The position numbers and the translations under genes were made by a program. Below the pieces are notes generated by a model. That model was not told where the DNA came from, searched no databases, and saw only the letters and a program-made list of their open reading frames with translations. From Spirosoma foliorum (GTDB taxonomy: Bacteria > Bacteroidota > Bacteroidia > Cytophagales > Spirosomataceae), in assembly GCF_014117325.1 (NCBI RefSeq), contig NZ_CP059732.1, positions 5,717,001 to 5,781,000 of the forward strand: a stretch of DNA of 64,000 nt, given 5' to 3'. Below, piece after piece: positions 42,102 through 50,026 of this stretch (positions are counted from its first letter, which is position 1; each line of letters starts with the position of its first letter).

Positions 42102-42800
42102 TCAGTCCACAATCCTGAATGCCATTTTTGCTTTGGCGCGCGAGAGTGCATTGAAGTGCCACCATTCGTACTCAATGGGCGTAAAGCCGCCCTGGCGCAT
42201 GGCTGTTCGGAGAATATGCCGGTTGTCGATCTGTTTCTGCGTCAACTTCCCGGCTCTAAGGAGTTCATTTTCTCGGGATGGATAAGCCAGTTCACCAAAG
42301 AAATCGTACTTCGTACCCATGTCTAAGGGCTCCGGTGCGCCGGACCGTCCTTCCTTGGTAGCTACTGTCAAATCGACGGCACAGCCGTAGTTATGAATAG
42401 AGCCTTCACGCGGATCGGCCACGTATTTCCGGCGCTCCCGTTCAGATAGATTAGGCAAAGCGTTCCAAAGATTCCATTGTGCCGAGCGAGGCCGTGCAGC
42501 ATCGTATACCAACAGCCGCAAGTTGGGGTGGTGAGCTTGTAGGTATTTACTGGCCTCAGCAAGCTTTTTAGCGGCCATAGGCTGCATATAAGCCTGTGTA
42601 AGGCCGCCGTACACATCTTTTCCCACAAAGTTGTCTGTCGTTGAATATTTCAACTCTACGAGTATAGATGGGTCTGCATCCTGCACATTGACCAAGCCTT
42701 GTTTGATCATTGCTTGTTCAACCTTAGACTGGGCAAAGAGTGAAAGAGCGAATGAGTGAATGAGTGAAAAAACGAGTATGAAGACAGACGTTTGCCGCAT
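42102..42800 (-). CDS. M15-family D-alanyl-D-alanine dipeptidase (VanX/DdpX-like)
   Basis: 232 residues from ATG 42800. The signal peptide (MRQTSVFILVFSLIHSFALS, cleaved near LFAQSK) is encoded largely by the octamer repeat array. The M15D pattern is clear: VYDAARPRSAQWNLWNAL, SIHNYGCAVDLTV (SxHxxGxAxD, zinc His and Asp) and IEYEWWHFNAL (catalytic Glu and zinc His). It hydrolyses D-Ala-D-Ala or related dipeptides in the periplasm, in wall turnover, and does not by itself imply vancomycin resistance. It neighbours a fused SpmA/SpmB-like gene. Confidence 0.88.
   Translation of the reverse strand: MRQTSVFILVFSLIHSFALSLFAQSKVEQAMIKQGLVNVQDADPSILVELKYSTTDNFVGKDVYGGLTQAYMQPMAAKKLAEASKYLQAHHPNLRLLVYDAARPRSAQWNLWNALPNLSERERRKYVADPREGSIHNYGCAVDLTVATKEGRSGAPEPLDMGTKYDFFGELAYPSRENELLRAGKLTQKQIDNRHILRTAMRQGGFTPIEYEWWHFNALSRAKAKMAFRIVD
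42735..42766 (-). repeat. Four-octamer array inside the M15 signal-peptide codons
   Basis: On the minus strand, four consecutive units of CRCTCWTT fill 42766-42735, preceded by a T-rich stretch. They encode part of the hydrophobic core of the M15 signal peptide (HSFALSLF). The same units occur at 2356-2447 and 42924-42955. Confidence 0.75.
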
Positions 42801-42923
42801 TATTATGGGTAGACACAATTGGTTTGTGCCGAATGTTCATGTAAACTTACAGGATTTCTAAACTGACAAACGAGAATAGCTGCGACGTATTATCGATGTT
42901 TATTATAGAATAGTCCGGCAACA

Positions 42924-42955
42924 CTCTTTCGCTCATTCATTCTTTCGCTCAATAT
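42924..42955 (+). repeat. Four-octamer array upstream of the nucleoside-recognition gene
   Basis: Exactly four 8-bp units (CACTCTTT, CGCTCATT, CATTCTTT, CGCTCAAT) with no spacers, ending 5 bp before the ATG at 42961. It faces the array at 42735-42766 with opposite orientation, so the pair flanks the M15 gene's promoter. It likely forms part of the divergent promoter region. Confidence 0.7.
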
Positions 42956-42960
42956 AACCG

Positions 42961-44196
42961 ATGGCACTTAATTATATCTGGGTTGCTTTCTTTGTTATTG
43001 CTTTTCTGGTCGCACTGGCCAAGTTGATTTTCTTAGGCGACACTGAAATCTTCAAAATCATTGTCGAAGGTTTATTCGATTCCTCGAAAGTCGCCGTCAT
43101 GGACATTGCCTTACCGTTGGCAGGTGTCATGACGTTTTTTCTGGGATTGCTCAATGTCGGCGAAAAAGCGGGCGCCATCAATTTTTTAGCCCGGATCATT
43201 GGCCCTTTTTTCAACAAGCTATTTCCCGAAGTCCCTAAAAATCACCCGGCTAATGGGCAGATGATTATGAACTTTTCGGCCAACATGCTTGGACTCGACA
43301 ATGCGGCCACCCCCTTTGGCCTGAAAGCGATGGCGAGTTTGCAGGAACTGAACCCCAGGAAAGACACCGCTTCCAATGCGCAGATCATGTTTCTGGTACT
43401 GCATACGTCTGGCTTAACCATCATTCCGCTGAGTATTATGGCACAACGAGCCATTTTGGGCGCAAAAGATCCATCAGATATTTTCATTCCCTGTCTGATT
43501 GCTACTTATGTGGCTACCGTGGTGAGTATGATTACCGTAGCCATCAAACAACGAATAAACCTGATTGACAAAACTGTGATTGGCTGGCTTTGTGGCGTTA
43601 CCGGGTTAATTGGACTGGCGCTGTGGTTTTTATCCACCAAAACAAAAGAAGAAGTCGAAGTAATTTCTAAAGTGACGGGCAATCTCGTTCTAATGCTGAT
43701 CGTGGTATCGTTTCTGCTCGGGGCTATGCGTAAAAAGGTCAATATTTTTGATGCATTCATAGAGGGCGCAAAAGGTGGTTTTGAAACCTCCGTTCGAATT
43801 ATTCCCTATCTGGCAGGCCTGTTGGTTGCGATCAGTGCCTTCCGAAATTCGGGTGCCATGGATTATGTTATTGATGGATTGAAATACGTATTCGCCCTGA
43901 CGGGGATGAATACCGAATTTACCGACGCGCTTCCCGTTGCCCTCATGCGCCCTTTGAGTGGTTCAGGCTCAAGGGCACTGATGATCGACGCCATGAAGCA
44001 ATTTGGCCCGGATTCGTTTGTTGGTCGGCTGGCTTGTATGTTTCAGGGCGCAGCAGATACCACATTTTACATTGTTGCGCTGTACTTTGGCTCGGTTGGT
44101 ATTCGCAATTCGCGGTATGCTATCCCCTATGGCTTATTCGCCGATTTTGTGGGCGTAATGGCAGGTATAGCCCTGGGATACTTCTTTTTCCATTGA
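42961..44196 (+). CDS. Nucleoside recognition (Gate) domain membrane protein, SpmA/SpmB fusion-like
   Basis: 411 residues with about ten transmembrane helices. Two Gate-like domains lie in tandem. The first has GEKAGAINFLARIIGPFFNKLFP with the NMLGLDNAATPFGLKAM motif (SpmA-like). The second has GFETSVRIIPYLAGLLVAISAFRNSGAMD and DALPVALMRPLSGSGSRALMIDAM (SpmB-like). In Firmicutes, spmA and spmB are separate and sit beside a D,D-carboxypeptidase gene. Here the fused gene sits beside a D-Ala-D-Ala peptidase gene, so a role in peptidoglycan turnover or transport is plausible. The octamer array sits at its start. Confidence 0.85.
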   Translation: MALNYIWVAFFVIAFLVALAKLIFLGDTEIFKIIVEGLFDSSKVAVMDIALPLAGVMTFFLGLLNVGEKAGAINFLARIIGPFFNKLFPEVPKNHPANGQMIMNFSANMLGLDNAATPFGLKAMASLQELNPRKDTASNAQIMFLVLHTSGLTIIPLSIMAQRAILGAKDPSDIFIPCLIATYVATVVSMITVAIKQRINLIDKTVIGWLCGVTGLIGLALWFLSTKTKEEVEVISKVTGNLVLMLIVVSFLLGAMRKKVNIFDAFIEGAKGGFETSVRIIPYLAGLLVAISAFRNSGAMDYVIDGLKYVFALTGMNTEFTDALPVALMRPLSGSGSRALMIDAMKQFGPDSFVGRLACMFQGAADTTFYIVALYFGSVGIRNSRYAIPYGLFADFVGVMAGIALGYFFFH

Positions 44197-44313
44197 CCTA
44201 CCTACACATCGGTCAGACCAAATTAGCTTGGCTGCCTACGTTACGACACGAATATCAGTACATAATTTAAGCTGAGCGTCGCATTCACGCCTGCTACTAC
44301 TAGACAAATACCT

Positions 44314-44346
44314 AAAACACCAGCTCTACCAGGCTGGTGTTTTTAA
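44314..44346 (+). terminator. Terminator downstream of the nucleoside-recognition gene
   Basis: AAAACACCAGC (44314-44324) pairs with GCTGGTGTTTT (44333-44343), followed by further T. It is 117 bp after the stop codon. Confidence 0.8.
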
Positions 44347-45123
44347 TTTATAGATACCTAGCACTAAGGCTCATAGTTATTCCTTATAGTCAATTTTGCT
44401 AGTATCAATGCTGAGTAAATTAGCCAGATAAGCAGCCCAAATAAAGCCCAAATAGCTGGTTTCGGTAACAGTAACTCGGTCTAATCTCTATCCTATTTTT
44501 TATTATTAATCAAAGTATAAATCAGAGAAAAACTATTTACTAAGTGCTTATAAAAGGGCCTTTTTATAGGTAAAAAACAGCAAAATTCCCTACTCTTTCT
44601 CGCAGGATATTCCCGGAATTGTTCAATTCAAATCTCAGCATAAATAAAATTCCTATATTTACTATCAATACAATAGATTGTATTAGTCTTTAAGAAAATA
44701 TAAAATTTTTATTTCAATATAATAGAAATTTGGACAATAACACTATCTATAATTAATAAGAAAATTACCTTCTTGCCAACTGCATAAACCTATACTCTGT
44801 TGCGCTAATTACCTGACAAATAAGCCACTTAAAAAGATAATCGCGTAATAACTACACTATTAATGAGCTAGTTAAGTAAAACTACTCAAATAATATTCAG
44901 GTGAATTTATGTTGCTTAGTTTATAAATAGAACCTGCCTTATAGAATGTATAAAGCTGAAATAGAGCCAATCCGGCTACTTAGGCTCTGTATTTCTGATT
45001 TTTACGGGCATCATAAAAGTAACCTTTATCATTGATTTTGCAACAAAGTGACTTTTTGTGAAATTATTAGAATATTACAAAAAAACCTTCCAGCTGAATA
45101 GTGTCAATTCATATTCTATACAT
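44347..45123. other. AT-rich gene-free stretch upstream of the first SusC
   Basis: About 780 bp with no credible gene on either strand and very low GC. Seen: an 8-bp-arm dyad AATACAATagATTGTATT (44667-44684), whose half-site resembles the MarR operator at 673-706, and scattered A and T tracts. The size suggests a regulatory region for the susC operon or a decayed gene. No hairpin of the long-inverted-repeat kind is seen here. Confidence 0.5.
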
Positions 45124-45131
45124 TAACTTTG
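45124..45131 (+). promoter_or_regulatory. -7 element of the first susCD operon
   Basis: TAACTTTG matches TAnnTTTG. It is exactly 48 bp (end to start codon) before the susC ATG, the same distance as in the second susC. The downstream leader includes the shared AAATCTCTACTyACAAATG sequence. Confidence 0.6.
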
Positions 45132-45178
45132 TTTCCCAATTTCTAGGACGTTTAGTATAATTAAATCTCTACTTACAA

Positions 45179-48100
45179 ATGAAGAAAATTTTATTTGGAA
45201 GTTGGCTCTTATCCTTATTGTTCTGTGTTCCTGTTTTAGCACAGGACGTAGTGGTAAGCGGCCAAGTTACTTCATCAGACGACGGGTCTACCCTACCAGG
45301 GGTGACTGTACAGGTAAAAGGTGCCAATCGGGGTACAAACACCGATGCACAAGGTAACTATCGCATTACTGCATCTGCTAACAGCACGTTAGTGTTCAGT
45401 TTCATCGGTTATGTATCACAAGAAGTTTCTGTTAACAGACAGTCAACCATCAACGTAGGCTTAAAGGGAGACTCTCAGCAACTAAGTGAGGTAGTTGTTA
45501 TCGGTTACGGTACACAGACCCGCCAGGATGCTACAGGAAGTATCGCTTCAGTTAAAGGAGCTACCATTGCCCAGATGCCTATTCAGAGCTTCGAGTCAGG
45601 TCTGGCAGGTCGGTCGGCCGGTGTGCAGATCACGGTTCCGAATGGTGTATTGAACAACCCACCCGTTTTCAGGATTCGGGGCACAAACTCGATTTCGCTG
45701 AGTTCTTATCCATTAATCGTGGTAGATGGTGTGCCTACCTTCACGGGTGATCAGGGCAATACAAATGCTCCTTCGAACCCACTGGCGAGTATCAATCCAA
45801 ACGACATCGAAAGCATGGACGTAGCGAAAGATGCTGCTGCTACTGCTATCTATGGTAGCCGCGCTGCGAATGGTGTTGTTTTCATCACAACCAAACGGGG
45901 AAAATCAGGGAAAGTACGTGTAAACTACGATGGCTGGGTTGGTTTTTCAAATACCTACCGCCTGCCTGAGATGCTGAACGCCAGCCAGTACATCAACTTT
46001 AAGTCGATGGCTGTGGCAAATAACCCAACTGCTTCGGCGGTAAAGTTTACGCAGGGTACTGATGCCAACGGAAATCCGATCAATACCAAATGGTATGATT
46101 ATATATACCGGCAGGGTGTTTCGCATAGCCATAACCTGAACATTTCGGGAGGTAGCGAGAATACAAACTATTACTTCTCGGTTGGCTACACAAACCAAAA
46201 GGGTGTTCTCCAGAAAAATGATTTTAATCGGATGAATGCCTTGTTCAATGTCGATAGCAAGCTCAGCAAGCTATTTACCATTGGTGGTAAGATTGCTATC
46301 TCGAATGAACAAAACCTGTCTGCCGGTACATCGGGCTCATTGAATGGTGAAGCCTACAATACAAGTGGTTTGGGTCGTGTAGGCTTAGTATTGCCTCCAA
46401 TCCTCTCCCCTTACAATAATGACGGTAGTTACAACCTGAACGGTTCGGCCATCGGTTTGGGCAATAGTATTGTAGGTACATCGGTCTCGTATCCGAACCC
46501 GTTACCTATGCTTGACCAGAACCGGTCAAATACGGAGAACAACCACATTCAGTCGAATGCCTATATCCAGTTCAAGCCTCTTCCCTGGATCACGTTGCGT
46601 AGCACGTATGGTATCGATTACTTGCTAGCCGACAACGACCTGTTCCAGTCGCCGATCTCAAGTGATGGTTACAGTTCGGGTGGTAATGCTACCAGCAGCT
46701 TCCGTAAATTAAAAACCTGGTTGTGGACAAACACCGCTCAGTTTGAGAAGTCATTTGGTGGTGTTCATAACTTTAACTTACTGGTGGGTCAGGAGCAGCA
46801 GCGAACGACTACACTCGGCTACGGCTTGAACCGTCAAACGTTGTCAGATCCTAACTATACGGTTATCCAAGCTGGTTTTGTTACGAACAACCCTTCGAGC
46901 CTTGCCTATAGTGAGAACTATTTATTATCAGGATTTGGCCGTCTGAACTATAATTACAAGGAGAAGTATTTTCTGAGTGGTAACCTGCGGCAGGATGAAT
47001 TTTCTGCCTTGGGTCAGAAAAAAGGGACGTTCTATGGTGTATCTGCTGGCTGGGAAATTGCTCAGGAAGGTTTCTGGAAATCTGCTTCACTGGATAACAT
47101 CTTCAGTAGCTTCAAGATTCGTGGTAGCTATGGTAAAGTGGGTAACATTGGTAGCATTAACGACTATTCGCCTTACTCGCTCTATAGTTCCGGTTTATAT
47201 GGTGGCGCGTCAACGTTGTATTTTTCGGTTGTGGGTAACCCATCACTTAAATGGGAAACCAGTACCAAAACAGATGTTGGCTTCACGTTTGGCCTGCTAA
47301 ATAACCGTATTTCGGGAGAAGTTGCTTACTATAAAAATGACATCGATAACCTGATCCTGAACGTAGCCCAGTCGCCATCTACGGGTATTCCAGGTACATT
47401 GTCGGGTGTTGCTTATCCTCCACAAAACGTTGGGAAGATGTATAACAAAGGTCTTGAGATTTCGCTCAATGCCCGAGTTATCAACTCAAAAGATTTCCAA
47501 TGGAGTTCAAACTTCAACATAACCTTCAACAAAAACGAAGTAACAGCACTGGCTCCCGGCCTGAATGTACTTCAAACAACCACGTCAAGTCTGGAAACTG
47601 TAAACCAGACTCAACCAGGTTATTCGTTAGGTCAGTTGTGGGTTGTTCGTACAAACGGTGTTGATCCAGCAACGGGCAAACGGATTTTCGTTAACTCGGC
47701 TGGGCAGAACGTATACTATCAGTATTATGCTCCTTCGGGCCAGTTCAATTACTCGACTACCCCCGATGGTTTAACCCGATATGTAAGTCCAACTGGTGGT
47801 ACATCTATTACGCAGGCAAGCGATGCGGTTATGTACGCAAACGTGAACCCAAAGGTATATGGTGGTTTTGATAACAATTTCAAATTCAAAAACTTCGACC
47901 TGGGCGTTCTGTTAACTTATCAATTAGGTTTCTCGGTTTATTATGGTACCAACGCTGGTTTACATGACCAACGTTTCTGGAATAATGCAACCGATGTTCT
48001 GACCGATGCCTGGCAGAAAGAAGGGGATACCGGCAAAAAATACGCGAAGCCTATATTCAACGATAACACGTCTAATGGTTCGGCCTTCCCATTGGATATC

Positions 48101-48361
48101 AACGTATTCAAAGGTGATTTCCTGAAAGTGCGTTCGGTTACCTTCGGCTACACACTTCCAGCCTCATTGCTGTCGAAAGTTCGGATGACCAACCTGCGTC
48201 TGTACGTAAGCGGTCAAAACTTAGGTGTACTCACGAAATACCCAGGGCCAGATCCAGAGGTATCGTCGAATGGATCATCCAGTACTAGTGGACAAGGTGT
48301 TGATCGGAATACGATCGGCAATGCCCGTACGATCACCGTTGGTCTAAGAGCTGGCTTCTAA
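45179..48361 (+). CDS. SusC/RagA-type TonB-linked outer-membrane protein
   Basis: 1060 residues. A signal peptide (1-21, ending VLAQD) is followed by a carboxypeptidase-regulatory-like domain at about 27-100 (SGQVTSSDDGSTLPGVTVQVKG). A TonB-box-like SEVVVIGYGTQ (103-113) leads into the plug domain (residues about 120-230) and a 22-strand barrel to the end (final residues NARTITVGLRAGF). It forms the TonB-energised channel for an oligosaccharide or peptide, with its SusD partner 17 bp downstream. Substrate unknown; the flanking genes contain no glycoside hydrolase. Confidence 0.95.
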   Translation: MKKILFGSWLLSLLFCVPVLAQDVVVSGQVTSSDDGSTLPGVTVQVKGANRGTNTDAQGNYRITASANSTLVFSFIGYVSQEVSVNRQSTINVGLKGDSQQLSEVVVIGYGTQTRQDATGSIASVKGATIAQMPIQSFESGLAGRSAGVQITVPNGVLNNPPVFRIRGTNSISLSSYPLIVVDGVPTFTGDQGNTNAPSNPLASINPNDIESMDVAKDAAATAIYGSRAANGVVFITTKRGKSGKVRVNYDGWVGFSNTYRLPEMLNASQYINFKSMAVANNPTASAVKFTQGTDANGNPINTKWYDYIYRQGVSHSHNLNISGGSENTNYYFSVGYTNQKGVLQKNDFNRMNALFNVDSKLSKLFTIGGKIAISNEQNLSAGTSGSLNGEAYNTSGLGRVGLVLPPILSPYNNDGSYNLNGSAIGLGNSIVGTSVSYPNPLPMLDQNRSNTENNHIQSNAYIQFKPLPWITLRSTYGIDYLLADNDLFQSPISSDGYSSGGNATSSFRKLKTWLWTNTAQFEKSFGGVHNFNLLVGQEQQRTTTLGYGLNRQTLSDPNYTVIQAGFVTNNPSSLAYSENYLLSGFGRLNYNYKEKYFLSGNLRQDEFSALGQKKGTFYGVSAGWEIAQEGFWKSASLDNIFSSFKIRGSYGKVGNIGSINDYSPYSLYSSGLYGGASTLYFSVVGNPSLKWETSTKTDVGFTFGLLNNRISGEVAYYKNDIDNLILNVAQSPSTGIPGTLSGVAYPPQNVGKMYNKGLEISLNARVINSKDFQWSSNFNITFNKNEVTALAPGLNVLQTTTSSLETVNQTQPGYSLGQLWVVRTNGVDPATGKRIFVNSAGQNVYYQYYAPSGQFNYSTTPDGLTRYVSPTGGTSITQASDAVMYANVNPKVYGGFDNNFKFKNFDLGVLLTYQLGFSVYYGTNAGLHDQRFWNNATDVLTDAWQKEGDTGKKYAKPIFNDNTSNGSAFPLDINVFKGDFLKVRSVTFGYTLPASLLSKVRMTNLRLYVSGQNLGVLTKYPGPDPEVSSNGSSSTSGQGVDRNTIGNARTITVGLRAGF

Positions 48362-48378
48362 TCAAGAAAAAGAAACAC

Positions 48379-49857
48379 ATGAAAAATACTCTAAAATATT
48401 CACTTGTCGTCGGTATGACTCTGCTGGGGGCTAGTTCCTGCAATAGAGACTTACTTACTCCACTTCCGCAGACGGCAGTATCCGATGCGTCGGCATTTAG
48501 TACCACAACTCGCGTTCAAACGCAGCTTCTGTCGTTGTATGGAGCCCTGAAAGATGGTAACTTCTACGGTGGTCGTTATGTCATTTATGGCGATATCCGG
48601 GGCGAGGAGTTCATTAACGAAACCTCCAACCTGGTTACCGGCTCCGACGTATGGGGCCTAAACGCAACCAACAGTGCAACGGCTGTTGTGAACCTGTGGT
48701 ACTATGCCTATCTGACGATCAACAAATGCAATATCTTCATCGATGGTATGGCTGCTGGTGGTACTACAGTTGTTGGTGCCGATGCTTCTGCCAAGTACAT
48801 TGCTGAAGCCAAACTGATCCGGGCATTGAGCTATTACAGCTTACTCCAGTATTATGCTCGTCCTTATGCGGATGGCAACGGGAACAAACCAGGCGTTCCT
48901 CTTCGTCTGAACGGAATCAAGGGTGTTGGCCAGTCGAATCTGGCGCGTAGCACCGTTTCTGAGGTGTATGCGCAAATCCTGAAAGATTTGAACGATGCCG
49001 AAACCGGTCTGCCATCCACTTATACAGCTGCTTCAGACAATACAACCCGGGCGCATAAGAATACAGCCATTGCGCTAAAAACGCGGGTGTATTTAACCAT
49101 GCAGAATTATGCCAGCGTAATTACGGAAGCGAACAAAATTGTGAGCGCAACAGCGCCGTTTAAAGCATCTACTGGTGTAGCGAACCAGTTACAACCGGAT
49201 ATTACAACTGTATTCACGACCTATGCCAATACAGAATCCATCTTCTCGATGCCGATGACCTCCACAACCGGAGACTTCCCAGGCACGCAGAACCAGTTGG
49301 CTTATTACTATTCGCCTAACACCGCAAACGGCGGCATTGGCAATGGTGAGTATTCGCTGAATCCAAAAGGCATCATTGCAGAACCAACCTGGACAGCAAC
49401 TGATAAACGACGGTCGTTCATCAAGCAGTCTGGTACAGGCACAGCCGTAAAAAACTGGCTGATTAAATACAAAGCACCCAGCCCTTATACGGATTGGGTA
49501 CCTGTTATCCGCTATTCGGAAGTGTTGTTGAATCTGGCCGAAGCCAAAGTTCGCAGCACCAATACGGTAGATGCACAGGCAGTTGCCCTGCTAAGTGCGG
49601 TTCGTAGCCGGTCTGATGCAGCCACAACATTTACGGCGGCTAACTTCGCTACCTCGGCTGATTTGGCCAACGCCATTCTGTTAGAGCGTAGAATTGAATT
49701 CTTAGGAGAAGGTTTGCGTAACAATGACCTGATGCGTCTGCTTCAAACGATCCCGGCCAAAGGAACGGTGCCAGCTAAAGCACCAACCGAACCAAACTAC
49801 ATCTGGCCAATTTCGGCTTCGGAGTTAGCTCTGAATAATCTGGCTACGGACAACTAG
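48379..49857 (+). CDS. SusD/RagB-family nutrient-binding lipoprotein
   Basis: 492 residues. A lipoprotein signal ends at Cys21 (LLGASSCNRDLLTPLP). The SusD helical fold shows TPR-like helices such as AKYIAEAKLIRALSYYSLLQYYARPYADGN, with the typical LLERRIEFLGEGLRNNDLMRL near the C-terminus. It is the surface lid partner of the SusC gene 17 bp upstream, capturing the substrate. A strong terminator ends the operon, making this a two-gene susCD unit. Confidence 0.95.
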   Translation: MKNTLKYSLVVGMTLLGASSCNRDLLTPLPQTAVSDASAFSTTTRVQTQLLSLYGALKDGNFYGGRYVIYGDIRGEEFINETSNLVTGSDVWGLNATNSATAVVNLWYYAYLTINKCNIFIDGMAAGGTTVVGADASAKYIAEAKLIRALSYYSLLQYYARPYADGNGNKPGVPLRLNGIKGVGQSNLARSTVSEVYAQILKDLNDAETGLPSTYTAASDNTTRAHKNTAIALKTRVYLTMQNYASVITEANKIVSATAPFKASTGVANQLQPDITTVFTTYANTESIFSMPMTSTTGDFPGTQNQLAYYYSPNTANGGIGNGEYSLNPKGIIAEPTWTATDKRRSFIKQSGTGTAVKNWLIKYKAPSPYTDWVPVIRYSEVLLNLAEAKVRSTNTVDAQAVALLSAVRSRSDAATTFTAANFATSADLANAILLERRIEFLGEGLRNNDLMRLLQTIPAKGTVPAKAPTEPNYIWPISASELALNNLATDN

Positions 49858-49878
49858 TCATAAAAAGTCTCTATTGCT

Positions 49879-49915
49879 AAAAGGCGACTACCCTGATGGG
49901 GTAGTCGCCTTTTTT
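49879..49915 (+). terminator. Terminator of the first susCD operon
   Basis: AAAGGCGACTACC pairs with GGTAGTCGCCTTT around a short loop, followed by a T run; about 20 bp after the stop. Confidence 0.88.
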
Positions 49916-49971
49916 TGCAAATACTCTAAAAAAAGCACCTTACTTTTAAGAAACATCAAATTCACAAACTG

Positions 49972-49979
49972 TATATTTG
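49972..49979 (+). promoter_or_regulatory. -7 element of the second susCD operon
   Basis: TATATTTG matches TAnnTTTG and ends 48 bp before the ATG at 50027, the same spacing as in the first operon. Confidence 0.65.
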
Positions 49980-50026
49980 TCCCTTATTGCTAAATTTTAA
50001 AGTATTAATTAAATCTCTACTCACAA

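Noticed and set aside
41922..42326. 134-residue plus-strand frame
   Set aside because: It overlaps the 5' end of the M28 gene and the 3' end of the M15 gene, both with complete zinc motifs.
42102..42800. Vancomycin-resistance operon
   Set aside because: The M15 peptidase resembles VanX, but VanH, VanA and VanR/S-type genes are absent; the housekeeping DdpX-like role is more likely.
44347..45123. Decayed gene in the AT-rich gap before the first susC
   Set aside because: No frame with a convincing protein pattern could be recovered; left as a regulatory or empty region.
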